The notes under the pieces are model-generated. The model saw nothing but the letters and a program-made list of their open reading frames with translations. It was not told where the DNA came from and did no database searches. The position numbers were made by a program, and so were the translations under genes. Positions 41,350-49,008 of a stretch of 64,000 nucleotides of DNA are shown here, one piece after another. This DNA is from Limimaricola sp. G21655-S1 (GTDB taxonomy: Bacteria; Pseudomonadota; Alphaproteobacteria; Rhodobacterales; Rhodobacteraceae). The stretch lies in contig NZ_JAPWGO010000009.1 of the NCBI RefSeq assembly GCF_027213785.1, positions 1-64,000 of the forward strand. Direction: 5' to 3'. How positions within the stretch are numbered: position 1 is the first letter of the stretch; each line of letters opens with the position of its first letter.

Positions 41350-41973
41350 TTACATATCCTTCCCGGAGGCCGTATCGCCGCCGTTGCTCTCTCGTAGACC
41401 GCGCAGTTTCGCGGCCTCCTCTACAACACGGTCGCTGAGTCCGCCAGCGGCGAGCGCGCCGTGTATCACACTTTGCCGGCCGAAAGCCAAACCCAATTCT
41501 TCCGAGGTCAGGCAGCCGTAATATCTTGCCCCCGTGGGGGTCCAGAGCTTGGACTTGCCGCGCACCGACCCGTCGGAGGCCTGAAGCAGCACGCGGACGT
41601 GATCGCCAGCAAGCGCCGCCTTCACCTTTTCGAAGCCGGCGATCGCCAGCCCCGCCTTGCGGGCCAGAGCGATCAGATCGACCACCCGGCGCGCCTGCTG
41701 ACGCTCCACCTCGGCCGCCAGCCCGTCCGGCACCGTCACCGGCGCCTTGGCGGCGCGGGCGAATTGCCCGCGCTTCGCCGTTTCTATCACGGCCTTCTCG
41801 GCCGTCACGTAAATGCCCCGTCCCGGCAGCTTGCCGAGGATGTCGGGCACCACCTGGCCGTCGGGGCCGATCACGAAGCGGATCAGGCCGGATTTCGGCT
41901 GCACGTCACCGGTGACGATGCATTTCCGTTCCGGCCCGTCGGCCCGCTCCGCCTTCATTCCACCGCGACCCAT
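41350..41973 (-). CDS. YlxR-family RNA-binding protein with L7Ae-like domain
   Basis: A 207-aa protein uniting two small RNA-binding modules: an N-terminal YlxR (DUF448) domain (about 14-80; [17 protein letters not shown] and LPGRGIYVT) and an L7Ae/L30e-like domain from about 95 ([21 protein letters not shown]). In many alphaproteobacteria this fusion sits between nusA and infB. YlxR has been connected with RNase P and transcription control in other phyla; here the function is inferred to be in ribosome or RNA metabolism. It starts seven bases after nusA and ends five bases before infB. Confidence 0.9.
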   Translation of the reverse strand: MGRGGMKAERADGPERKCIVTGDVQPKSGLIRFVIGPDGQVVPDILGKLPGRGIYVTAEKAVIETAKRGQFARAAKAPVTVPDGLAAEVERQQARRVVDLIALARKAGLAIAGFEKVKAALAGDHVRVLLQASDGSVRGKSKLWTPTGARYYGCLTSEELGLAFGRQSVIHGALAAGGLSDRVVEEAAKLRGLRESNGGDTASGKDM

Positions 41974-41980
41974 GCGTGTC

Positions 41981-43597
41981 TCAGACCTCTTCCTCGTCGT
42001 TCTCGGCCGCCGCGGCGGCCTCTTCGGCGGCGAGCTCGTCGGGATCGACCCAGCCCAGCGCCACGCGCGCGGTCATCACCAGCTCCTGCGCCTCTTCGAG
42101 GCTCACGTCGAAGGGCTCCAGCACGCCGTCATCCTTCACGCGCTCGCCGTTCTGGGTGGTCCAGCCGCCGGCCAGTTCCCAATCCGCGCAGGTCGCGAAA
42201 TCCTCGAGCGTCTTGACGCCGTCCTTGGCAAGCGCCTCGACCATCTGCGGGCTCAGTCCCGGGAAGCCGATCAGGCTGTCCTCGACCCCCAGCTCGCGGG
42301 CCCGCTCCAGCGCGGCCTTGTTCTGGGCGTCGATATAGTCGCGGGCACGCGCCTGAAGCTCGGCGGCGGTGTCGCTGTCGACACCGTCGATCACCAGAAG
42401 CTCGTCCTGATCGACATATGCGACCTCGTCGAGATTTGTGAACCCCTCGGAGACGAGAAGTTGCGCGAAGAACTCGTCGAGATCGAGCGTGTCCATGAAC
42501 AGCTTGGTGCGGGTCTCGAACTCGGCCTGGCGGCGCTTCGATTCCTGCTCCTCGGTCATGATGTCGATGTCGAGCCCGGTGAGCTGCGACGCCAGACGCA
42601 CGTTCTGGCCGCGACGGCCGATGGCGAGCGACAGCTGCTCCTCGGGCACCACCACCTCGATCCGCTCGGCCTCTTCGTCGAACACGACCTTGGAGACCTC
42701 GGCCGGCTGCAGCGCGTTGACGAGGAAGGTCGGCATGTCCTCGTTCCACGGGATGATGTCGATCTTCTCGCCCTGCAGCTCGCCGACCACGGCCTGGACG
42801 CGGCTGCCGCGCATGCCGACGCAGGCGCCGACCGGATCGATCGAGTTGTCATAGGAGATCACGGCGATCTTCGCGCGCGAGCCGGGGTCGCGGGCCACGG
42901 CCTTGATCTCGATGATGCCCTCGTAGATCTCGGGCACCTCCATCTTGAACAGCTCGGCCATGAACTCAGGCGCGGTGCGCGACAGGAAGATCTGCGGGCC
43001 GCGGACCTCGCGGCGCACGTCCTTAACGTAGCAACGGATCCGGTCGCCGGGGCGATAGGCCTCGCGGCCGATCTTCTCGTTGCGGCGCAGCACCGCCTCG
43101 CCGGCGCCGGGCAGCTCGACGACGATGTTGCCGTATTCCTCGCGCTTGACGGTGGCGTTGATGATCGTGCCGGCGCGGTCCTTGAACTCCTCGTATTGCC
43201 GGTCGCGCTCGGCCTCGCGGACCTTCTGCAGGATCACCTGCTTGGCCGATTGCGCCGCGATGCGGCCCAGCTCGACCGGCGGCACCTCCTCGGCATAGAC
43301 GTCGCCGACCTTGGGGTCGTCGAGATACTGCTTCGCCTGCTCGACGGTCATCTCGGCCTGGTAGTTCTCCAGCTCGTCATCGGCGACGACGGTGCGCACG
43401 CGGGTGAAGCGGGCGCGGCCGGTCTTGCGGTCGATGTTGACCCGGATGTCCATCTCGGCGCCGTAGCGCGACTTGGCGGCCCGGGCGAGGCTCTCTTCCA
43501 TCGCCTCGACCACGAGCGCGGGGTCGATCATCTTCTCGCGCGCCACCGCCTCGGCGGTCTGCAGCAATTCCAGCTGGTTTGCGGACGTGATGGCCAT
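41981..43597 (-). CDS. nusA: Transcription termination/antitermination factor NusA
   Basis: RNA-polymerase-bound factor that controls pausing, hairpin-dependent termination and antitermination. The 538-aa protein has the N-terminal polymerase-binding domain (1-130), S1 (about 135-200), two KH domains (about 230-345; [27 protein letters not shown]) and two C-terminal helix-hairpin-helix acidic repeats (about 375-515). Its ATG overlaps the rimP stop (TGATG). Because a terminator-like hairpin lies in the leader of this very operon, NusA may regulate its own synthesis. Confidence 0.98.
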   Translation of the reverse strand: MAITSANQLELLQTAEAVAREKMIDPALVVEAMEESLARAAKSRYGAEMDIRVNIDRKTGRARFTRVRTVVADDELENYQAEMTVEQAKQYLDDPKVGDVYAEEVPPVELGRIAAQSAKQVILQKVREAERDRQYEEFKDRAGTIINATVKREEYGNIVVELPGAGEAVLRRNEKIGREAYRPGDRIRCYVKDVRREVRGPQIFLSRTAPEFMAELFKMEVPEIYEGIIEIKAVARDPGSRAKIAVISYDNSIDPVGACVGMRGSRVQAVVGELQGEKIDIIPWNEDMPTFLVNALQPAEVSKVVFDEEAERIEVVVPEEQLSLAIGRRGQNVRLASQLTGLDIDIMTEEQESKRRQAEFETRTKLFMDTLDLDEFFAQLLVSEGFTNLDEVAYVDQDELLVIDGVDSDTAAELQARARDYIDAQNKAALERARELGVEDSLIGFPGLSPQMVEALAKDGVKTLEDFATCADWELAGGWTTQNGERVKDDGVLEPFDVSLEEAQELVMTARVALGWVDPDELAAEEAAAAAENDEEEV

Positions 43598-44175
43598 CAG
43601 TCGTTCTCCTCATCACCATCAATGATGGTTTCAACATCGTCGAATTGGGTCTCGTCGATCTGCCCCGCATCCTTGCGGTTGCGCAGCACCTCGCGAATGA
43701 GCTCGTCGGTCAGCACCAGCTTGGCATCCGACAGCCATTCGAATTTCAGCCCGATCGTGCCTTCCTCGATCTCGATCAGCACCTCGTCGCCCTCGGTGCC
43801 CGCCAGCTCGCCCTTGAAGCGGCGGCGGCCGTCGATCAGCTCCTCGGTCTCGATCTTGGCCTCGTAACCCTTCCACTGCTCGAAATCCTTGAGCCGGGTC
43901 AGCGGCCGGTCGATGCCGGGCGAGGAGACCTCGAGCGTATAGGCGTCGAGGATCGGGTCCTCGACATCGAGCACCGCCGAGACGGCGGTGGAAATCTGGC
44001 CGCAATCATCGACCTCGATCGTGCCGTCGGGCTTCTGCGCCATGATCTGCAACGTCGTGGACTTGCCCGACATCAGCCGCACGCGCACCAGCTCGAAGCC
44101 CATGTCACTGATGACGGGCTCGATGATCTCCTGGACGCGGCGGTCGATCGCGGCCTTGGCGATGAGGTCGGACAT
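43597..44175 (-). CDS. rimP: Ribosome maturation factor RimP
   Basis: Assists 30S subunit assembly. The 192-aa protein has the two-domain RimP layout: an N-terminal alpha/beta domain ([19 protein letters not shown], about 30-48) and a C-terminal Sm-like domain; [13 protein letters not shown] near 90-102 is the family signature. The ATG at 44175 has a GGAGG ribosome site five bases upstream; the long in-frame extension towards the GST gene spans the promoter and terminator hairpin and is not coding. First gene of rimP-nusA-ylxR-infB. Confidence 0.97.
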   Translation of the reverse strand: MSDLIAKAAIDRRVQEIIEPVISDMGFELVRVRLMSGKSTTLQIMAQKPDGTIEVDDCGQISTAVSAVLDVEDPILDAYTLEVSSPGIDRPLTRLKDFEQWKGYEAKIETEELIDGRRRFKGELAGTEGDEVLIEIEEGTIGLKFEWLSDAKLVLTDELIREVLRNRKDAGQIDETQFDDVETIIDGDEEND

Positions 44176-44191
44176 GGGGTCCTCCAAGCAC

Positions 44192-44214
44192 AAAAAAACG
44201 GGCCAGCGGCCCGT
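44192..44214 (-). terminator. Intrinsic-terminator-like hairpin in the rimP leader
   Basis: On the minus strand ACGGGCC pairs with GGCCCGT (44214-44198) across GCT and is followed at once by seven T (44198-44192). This is a textbook intrinsic terminator, yet it lies after the promoter at 44299-44271 and only 17 bases before the rimP start codon. Either it attenuates the rimP-nusA-infB operon or it ends GST read-through while the real start is internal. Confidence 0.75.
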
Positions 44215-44230
44215 CGATCTTTCCCGGTGG

Positions 44231-44253
44231 GCGCCGGTTGTGGAGGCCGGCGC
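44231..44253 (-). promoter_or_regulatory. Leader hairpin with anti-Shine-Dalgarno loop before rimP
   Basis: GCGCCGG/CCGGCGC (7 bp) encloses a nine-base loop. The loop contains CCTCCA (44246-44241), exactly complementary to the rimP ribosome site TGGAGG (44186-44181). A loop-to-ribosome-site interaction would enclose the terminator hairpin and block initiation. Seen in sequence; the function is inferred. Confidence 0.5.
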
Positions 44254-44270
44254 GCCGCTGTTCTGAGGGG

Positions 44271-44299
44271 GATATAGAGGGACGGATCCGAGTCTGCAA
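44271..44299 (-). promoter_or_regulatory. Sigma-70 promoter of the rimP-nusA-infB operon
   Basis: On the minus strand TTGCAG (44299-44294), 17 bases, then TATATC (44276-44271). A start near 44264 gives a leader of about 90 bases that contains an anti-Shine-Dalgarno hairpin and a terminator-like hairpin. Confidence 0.65.
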
Positions 44300-44323
44300 G
44301 GGTGGCGTGTCGGGTCCGCCGGA

Positions 44324-44941
44324 TCAGGCCTCCGGAAAGAAGGCCTCGGGCGCGCGGGCCGCCGGCAGCGCGCGCATCCGCTCGATCCAGCCGGCCATCG
44401 CCGGGCTCGGCGAGACGCCGGCCTCGGTGAGCCACTGCACGTAGCCCCAGACCGCGCAGTCGCCGATCCCCGGCGCCGCGCCATGCAGGAAATCGGCGCC
44501 GTTCAGCATCCGGTCGAACCGCGCGCGGTCGACCGCGAAACGCCCCTCGAGCCAGTCGATCACCGCCGGGTCGAAGCGCGCCCCGCCCAGCCGCCGCGCC
44601 TCCTTGAGTTGCGGCAGGCACATGCCGATGCGGTTGGCCTCCCACAGGACCACCTCGCGACCGCGCCGAAGCCCGGCCGCGCTCTCGCCGCCCAGCGTGC
44701 GGAATCGGCTGGCGATCTCGATCAGGATCGCGCCGGACTGGGCATGGGCCACGCCGTCGATCATCAGCACCGGCACCTCGGCCGCCGGGCTCGCGGCGAG
44801 GAATGCCGCCGGGCGGCTGTCCGGCGGCGCCCAGATGTCGACCCGGGCCGGGCGCCAGTCGAGCCCGGCCAGGGACAGCGCCAGCGCCACCTTGCAGGCA
44901 TGGCCCGAATCCGGGTGTCCATAGAGTTCGAGATCGGTCAT
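44324..44941 (-). CDS. Glutathione S-transferase family protein
   Basis: A 205-aa cytosolic GST-fold protein: thioredoxin-like N-terminal half with the GSH site ([15 protein letters not shown] near 8-22 and the cis-proline region [10 protein letters not shown] near 54-63), and an all-helical C-terminal half with the conserved capping region ([20 protein letters not shown]). The catalytic residue at the GSH site is probably Ser12, as in beta- or zeta-like bacterial GSTs. The substrate is not predictable. It lies between a DUF2165 gene and the rimP leader, on the same strand. Confidence 0.9.
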   Translation of the reverse strand: MTDLELYGHPDSGHACKVALALSLAGLDWRPARVDIWAPPDSRPAAFLAASPAAEVPVLMIDGVAHAQSGAILIEIASRFRTLGGESAAGLRRGREVVLWEANRIGMCLPQLKEARRLGGARFDPAVIDWLEGRFAVDRARFDRMLNGADFLHGAAPGIGDCAVWGYVQWLTEAGVSPSPAMAGWIERMRALPAARAPEAFFPEA

Positions 44942-44972
44942 GCGGACAGCTTCCGCCCGGGCGCGGCCGCCG

Positions 44973-45467
44973 TCAATGCTCGGCCGGTTCGGGCTGCATG
45001 ACGAAGATGATCACCGCCAGGATGGTGATATAGAAGCGGAACGCCGGTTGCTGGCCATTCCAGATATCGGATTGCCACATCAGGAACCACTCGGCCCCGA
45101 TCGCCATGAAGCCGACGAACCAGACCAGGAAACCGGTGGTCGCGCCTAGAACGGCCCAGTCCTTGGCCCCGTGGAAGACGGCCACCGGTGCCCGCAGCGC
45201 CATCGCGAGCCGGACCGCGCCGAAGCCGAGCAGCAGCGCGGTAAGCCCCTCGCCCGCGATGATCAGCCAGTAGCCCGCGTGCCACATCCATTCGGTGGTG
45301 ATCGCACGGCCCATCAGCGCGTTGCCTTCGAAGGTGGTGTCCATCGACAGCACGTGCTGCACGAAGGCGAAGTTCGAGCCGTAATCGAGAATGTTGTTGA
45401 GCGTGACGAGGAAGGCGAAGAAGGCGAGGCCGAGCAGCATCGCGATCTTGGAGAGACGCAGGGGCAT
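44973..45467 (-). CDS. DUF2165 small integral membrane protein
   Basis: A 164-aa inner-membrane protein with about four hydrophobic helices. The segments NNILDYGSNFAFVQHVLSMDTTF and EWFLMWQSDIWNGQQPAFRFY match the DUF2165 family of unknown function. The ATG at 45467 follows AAAGGACC; the 54 upstream in-frame codons have no protein-like character. It is 31 bases ahead of the GST gene on the same strand, but nothing links their functions. Confidence 0.88.
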   Translation of the reverse strand: MPLRLSKIAMLLGLAFFAFLVTLNNILDYGSNFAFVQHVLSMDTTFEGNALMGRAITTEWMWHAGYWLIIAGEGLTALLLGFGAVRLAMALRAPVAVFHGAKDWAVLGATTGFLVWFVGFMAIGAEWFLMWQSDIWNGQQPAFRFYITILAVIIFVMQPEPAEH

Positions 45468-45638
45468 GAGGGTCCTTTCGGGCAGGTCTGAAAGCATGGC
45501 CGCCACGCGCCATAGGCGAGTGAAGCGGCAAGCAGCACCGACTAGAAGTGGCAGGCCGCCGCGCTGTCCATCGCCAAATCCCCTATGCCCTCCATGCTGT
45601 GGCCCGATTGCCGCCCCCTTGCCCGGCATGTCGAACGA

Positions 45639-45674
45639 GAACGGCCCGCCCTCCGGTCGGAGAGCGGGCCGTTC
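45639..45674 (-). terminator. Hairpin terminator of dps
   Basis: An 11-bp perfect stem GAACGGCCCGC/GCGGGCCGTTC with a 14-base loop lies 22 bases beyond the dps stop. The downstream T content on the minus strand (TTCTCGTTCG) is modest. Confidence 0.65.
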
Positions 45675-45695
45675 ATGCGGCGCAGGGGTGCGTGA

Positions 45696-46169
45696 TCAGC
45701 CGTTGGCGCCGATGAACCACGCATCCTTGTCGATGGTGCGGCTGACCTCGGTGAACAGGTCGGCGGTGTCCTCGTCACCGGCATCGCCCGCTTCCTCCAT
45801 CGCCTTGCGGATTTCGCCGCCGACGAACACGTAGCGCGACTTCAGCTCCTCGACATGCTGCTTGATGTCGGAGATCTCGACCGGATAGGCGTCCAACTGC
45901 GCCTTCTCGGCCGCGACCTCGAGGGTGCCGCGGGCAAAGCCGCCGAGGATCACGGCGCGCTCGGCCATCAGGTCGGCGCCCTCGCGCAGCCGGTCGGCGG
46001 CTTCGTCGAGCAGCTCGTGCACGCCGATGAAGCCCGGGCCCTTGAGGTTCCAATGCGCCTGCTTCACCGCCAGCGTCAGCGCAAGCATGTTGGCAAGGTT
46101 CTTATTGAGCAGATCGACCATCTGGGTGCGGACGTCCTGCGTCAGTTCTCCGGCGAAATTCTCGGGCAT
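45696..46169 (-). CDS. dps: Dps-family ferritin-like protein
   Basis: Twelve-subunit mini-ferritin that oxidises and stores iron with peroxide and may protect DNA in stationary phase. The 157-aa protein has the ferroxidase signature AHWNLKGPGFIGVHELLDEAADRL in pieces (histidines of AHWN and GVHEL, Asp/Glu of LDEAAD). It keeps the four-helix length but lacks a long basic N-terminal tail. The ATG at 46169 is chosen because upstream in-frame codons lack protein character. It is a single gene, with a 351-base gap to the next gene on the plus strand. Confidence 0.93.
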   Translation of the reverse strand: MPENFAGELTQDVRTQMVDLLNKNLANMLALTLAVKQAHWNLKGPGFIGVHELLDEAADRLREGADLMAERAVILGGFARGTLEVAAEKAQLDAYPVEISDIKQHVEELKSRYVFVGGEIRKAMEEAGDAGDEDTADLFTEVSRTIDKDAWFIGANG

Positions 46170-46520
46170 CGTGGTCCTCGTTCGTGACGATAGGTCATGT
46201 GTCAGGCAGCCAACGCCGCGGCGAAGCGTCGGTTCCTGAGCGGTCGGGAGCGGCTGGAGAACCGGCAGGGGACCGGATTCGTCCCTCGAATCGGCCGGGA
46301 AACCGGCAACGATCGCGTCACGCACCATGTAGGCAAAGGCGGTCGCAACCTGAAGTGGCGCTGGCGGCAGGACTCCGCGGCGGGCCCGCGCGCGGGTGAG
46401 CGCGTTCCCGCCGGATCGGCCCTGTCAGGCCGTGCCGTGTTTTTCAGCAGTCGGTCTGCCACGTATCCGGGCAAGGTTCGGGCGCCGGGATCGAAGGGCG
46501 CCCCAAAGAGGAGATAAGAC
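46170..46520. other. 351-base intergenic region between dps and the Glu/Arg-repeat gene
   Basis: No credible gene or RNA is visible. Open frames here (for example a basic 106-residue one) look random. It must hold the dps promoter, where I see only a weak TATCGT near the dps side, and the promoter of the plus-strand gene. A hairpin GGGCGCC/GGCGCCC (46480-46503) stands immediately before that gene's ribosome site AGAGGAG (46507-46513). Confidence 0.5.
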
Positions 46521-47153
46521 ATGATCATCCGCAAGAGCATCCTCGCCGGCCTGTCGGCAGCTTGCATCACCCTCGCGGCGCCGGCCGCGATGGCCGCCCC
46601 GAGCCAGGAAGTCGTCGAAGCCCTGGTTGCCGAGCTCGTGGAGCAAGGCTTCAACGGCGAGATCCGCATCCGCCCGAGCGGCGACCGGATCGAGGTCGAG
46701 GCCAGCGGTCCCAGCGGCTACACCGAGCGGGTCTACAGCGAGGATGGCGGGCTGCTCTTCGAAGAAGAGACCGAGATGGCGGACGGCTCGCGCGTCGAGC
46801 GCGAATACGACAGCGCCGGCCAGCTGGTGTCCGAAGAGTACGAGGCCAGCGACGAGGCCGAAGAGCTTCGCGAGATCGAGGAAGACGAGGCCGAGGAGCG
46901 GCGCGACCGCGAGGAGGACGAGGCCGAAGAGCGTCGCGAGCGCGAAGAGGAAGAAGAGGAAGAGCGCCGCGAGCGCGCGGAAGAGGAAGAAGAGGAGCGC
47001 CGCGACCGCGAGGAAGACGAGGCCGAGGAGCGCCGCGAGCGCGCAGAGGAAGAAGAAGAGGAGCGCCGCGAGCGCGAAGAGGAGCGGCGCGACCGCGAGG
47101 CTGACGAGGAAGAGGAGCGCCGCGAGCGCGAGGAAGAGGCCAACGACGACTGA
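46521..47153 (+). CDS. Secreted PepSY-like protein with long Glu/Arg repeat helix
   Basis: A 210-aa precursor of unknown function. A Sec signal peptide (about 1-26, ending MAA) is followed by a small helix-strand-strand region (about 28-105) resembling PepSY-type periplasmic domains (VVEALVAELVEQGFNGEIRI, YTERVYSEDG). From about 108 the chain is almost entirely Glu and Arg, with some Asp and Ala: eight 11-residue units of the type EERR[ED]R[EA]E[ED]E[EA], with unit 6 three residues short. Such i/i+4 salt bridging predicts a stable single alpha-helix or a hendecad coiled coil of some 15 nm. A ribosome site AGAGGAG and a perfect terminator frame the gene, so it stands alone. A periplasmic spacer or ion-binding protein is possible; this is inference. 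Confidence 0.85.
   Translation: MIIRKSILAGLSAACITLAAPAAMAAPSQEVVEALVAELVEQGFNGEIRIRPSGDRIEVEASGPSGYTERVYSEDGGLLFEEETEMADGSRVEREYDSAGQLVSEEYEASDEAEELREIEEDEAEERRDREEDEAEERREREEEEEEERRERAEEEEEERRDREEDEAEERRERAEEEEEERREREEERRDREADEEEERREREEEANDD
46893..47138 (+). repeat. 33-base tandem repeats encoding 11-residue Glu/Arg units
   Basis: About seven and a half imperfect copies of a 33-base unit built on GAGGAGCGCCGCGAGCGC and GAA/GAG codons, covering codons 125-206. Unit 6 has lost nine bases, so the reading frame is kept. Synonymous GAA/GAG and CGC/CGT/CGG changes between copies show the repeats are not recent identical duplications and that the protein pattern is selected. Confidence 0.85.
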
Positions 47154-47188
47154 GGCCAACGCCCGCGGCCACGGCGCCTCCATCTTCG

Positions 47189-47224
47189 GGACCTGCCGGG
47201 CATTCCGGCAGGTCCTTTGCTTTT
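47189..47224 (+). terminator. Intrinsic terminator of the Glu/Arg-repeat gene
   Basis: GGACCTGCCGG pairs with CCGGCAGGTCC (11 bp) across GCATT and is followed by TTTGCTTTT, 36 bases beyond the stop codon. Confidence 0.88.
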
Positions 47225-47368
47225 GCCCCTCCCGCCGGCGGCTTGGACCGGGCGCAACGCCGGTGCCGCCGACGCCAGGAACGGGCCGCTCGCCTCGCCT
47301 GCCCGGATGCGGTCATGCCGATGGCCCGGGCCGGGAGCCGCGCCGTGGAGGCACCGACCAAACGAAAA

Positions 47369-47393
47369 CGCGCCGCCCCGGGGGGACGGCGCG
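47369..47393 (-). terminator. Terminator of the peptide ABC importer operon
   Basis: On the minus strand CGCGCCG-T-CCCC pairs with GGGGCGGCGCG (one bulged base) and is followed by TTTTCGTTT, about 25 bases after the substrate-binding protein stop. Confidence 0.75.
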
Positions 47394-47417
47394 CCAAATC
47401 GCGGAGAGCGGCTGGCC

Positions 47418-48962
47418 TCAGGCCATCCACCACCGTTCGCAGATGCGGTTGCTGTCGAGATCGAACACGTTGCCGACCACCTCGGGGTGACCGAGCTTGA
47501 TGTTGTAGCCGTCGACGAAGTTCGCATACATCGGGATCGCCGTCGCGCCCTCCTTCGAGCACAGCGCCTGCATCTCGTGATACATGTCGCGGCGCTTGTC
47601 GCTGTCGAGCTCGGCGCGCGCTTCCTTCAGCAGCGTCTGGAACCGCTCGTTCTCCCAGTGCGTGTCGTTCCACGCCGCGCCGGTCTCGTAGCCCAGCGTG
47701 AACATCCAGTCCTCGGTGACCCGGCCCGACCAGTAGGAGGCGCACCAGGGCTTCTTGATCCAGACGTTGGACCAGTAGCCGTCGGCCGGCTCCTGCACGA
47801 CGTTGATGTCGATGCCGCAGTCGCGGGCCGAGGCCTGGTAGAGAAGCCCCGCGTCGATCGCGCCGGCAAAGGCCGCCTCCGAGACCGAGAGATCGATGCT
47901 CAGGCCGTCGAGCCCGGCCTCCTTCAGCAGCGCCTTCGCCTTCTCGGGATCGTAGTCGTTCTGCTCCAGATCGGCGTGGTAGTACTGGTTCGCCGGGCCG
48001 ATCGGGTGGTCGTTGGCCACCGCCCCGTGGCCCATCAGGATCTTCTCGACCATCTCCTCGCGCCGCACCGCGTGCTTGAGCGCCCGGCGCACCGTGACGT
48101 TGTCCATCGGCGACAGGTCGGTGAGCATCGGGAAGGTGTAGTGCTGGTTGCCGGTCACCTCGTTGAGCGCGAGCTGCGGGTTGGCCTTCAGCAGCGGTTC
48201 GACCTGGAACTCGACGTTGTTCACCGCGTCGACCTGCCCGGTCATCAGCGCCGTCATCCGCGCCGAGCCGTCATTGATCGCGATCACCTCGATCTGGTCG
48301 AACCAGCCGGCCTTGCCGTCCTTGTAGTGGCCGTCGACGCGGCTCAGCAGCGTGCGCACGCCGGGATCGAAGCTCTCGACCTTGTAGAGACCGGTGCCAA
48401 TGCCCTGCGCGATCGCCTCCTCGACGTTCTGATGCGGGTACATCAGCAGGTGATAGTCCGACATCAGGAACGGGAAGTCGGCATTGCCCGCCTCGAGCGT
48501 GAACTGCACCTGGTGATCGCCGAGCTTCTTCATCTCGGTGATCGGCGCGACGATCGGCCGGGCGGCGGATTTCGCATCCTCGTCCAGATGCAGCTTGAGC
48601 GAGGCGATCACGTCGTCGGCGGTGAAGGGCTGGCCGTTGTGGAAGGTCACGCCCTCGCGCAGGTCGAAGGTCCAGGTCTTCGCGTCCGGCGTCGATTCCC
48701 ACGAGGTCGCCAGCTCGCCCACCAGCTCGCCATTGGCGGCGATCTCGGTCAGGCAGTCGAACACCGCGCCATAGGCGGTGACGATCATGTAGGTGTCGGA
48801 ATGGGTGCGCCCGTCCCAGCTGTCGGAGGTATTGGCGCCCGCGAGGCCGAGCCTCAGCGTGCCGCCGCGCGACTGCGCGCGAAGCGGCAGGCCGGTGACC
48901 GACAGAAGGCCCGCGGCGGCCCCGGACCTGAGCAATCCCCGGCGGCTGATCTGTGGCAACAT
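47418..48962 (-). CDS. Peptide/nickel-type ABC transporter substrate-binding protein
   Basis: A 514-aa periplasmic solute-binding protein of family 5 (OppA/DppA/NikA type). The leader has a Tat-like twin-arginine motif (ISRRGLLRSG, Arg at 7-8) and a hydrophobic stretch ending LRAQ. Family features include EGVTFHNGQPFTADDVIASL and the AKALLKEAG stretch. The ATG at 48962 follows GAGGGAGA; in-frame codons upstream overlap the ATPase gene end and are non-coding. It is the last gene of the permease-permease-ATPase-binding protein operon. The substrate could be a peptide, an opine or another small solute and cannot be assigned. Confidence 0.93.
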   Translation of the reverse strand: MLPQISRRGLLRSGAAAGLLSVTGLPLRAQSRGGTLRLGLAGANTSDSWDGRTHSDTYMIVTAYGAVFDCLTEIAANGELVGELATSWESTPDAKTWTFDLREGVTFHNGQPFTADDVIASLKLHLDEDAKSAARPIVAPITEMKKLGDHQVQFTLEAGNADFPFLMSDYHLLMYPHQNVEEAIAQGIGTGLYKVESFDPGVRTLLSRVDGHYKDGKAGWFDQIEVIAINDGSARMTALMTGQVDAVNNVEFQVEPLLKANPQLALNEVTGNQHYTFPMLTDLSPMDNVTVRRALKHAVRREEMVEKILMGHGAVANDHPIGPANQYYHADLEQNDYDPEKAKALLKEAGLDGLSIDLSVSEAAFAGAIDAGLLYQASARDCGIDINVVQEPADGYWSNVWIKKPWCASYWSGRVTEDWMFTLGYETGAAWNDTHWENERFQTLLKEARAELDSDKRRDMYHEMQALCSKEGATAIPMYANFVDGYNIKLGHPEVVGNVFDLDSNRICERWWMA

Positions 48963-49008
48963 GTGTCTCTCCCTCTTGATTCCCTCTCGGCCCACCGGAC
49001 CGATTCGC

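Noticed and set aside
41813-43867. 684-codon plus-strand frame opposite nusA
   Set aside because: Leu/Asp/His-rich antisense shadow of nusA.
45542-45784. 80-codon minus-strand frame near the dps terminator
   Set aside because: Arg/Ser/Pro-rich, runs through the terminator hairpin and overlaps dps in another frame.
46197-46517. 106-codon basic frame in the dps intergenic region
   Set aside because: No ribosome site, random-looking Arg/Gly/Ser composition, overlaps the promoter region.
46893-47138. CRISPR array
   Set aside because: The 33-base periodicity has no unique spacers; it is in-frame coding repetition. No cas genes are present in the window.
46425-47183. 252-codon minus-strand frame opposite the Glu/Arg-repeat gene, rich in Leu/Ala/Phe and membrane-like
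   Set aside because: It is the complement of GAG/GAA/CGC repeats (CTC/TTC/GCG). The plus-strand gene has signal peptide, ribosome site and terminator, which this frame lacks.
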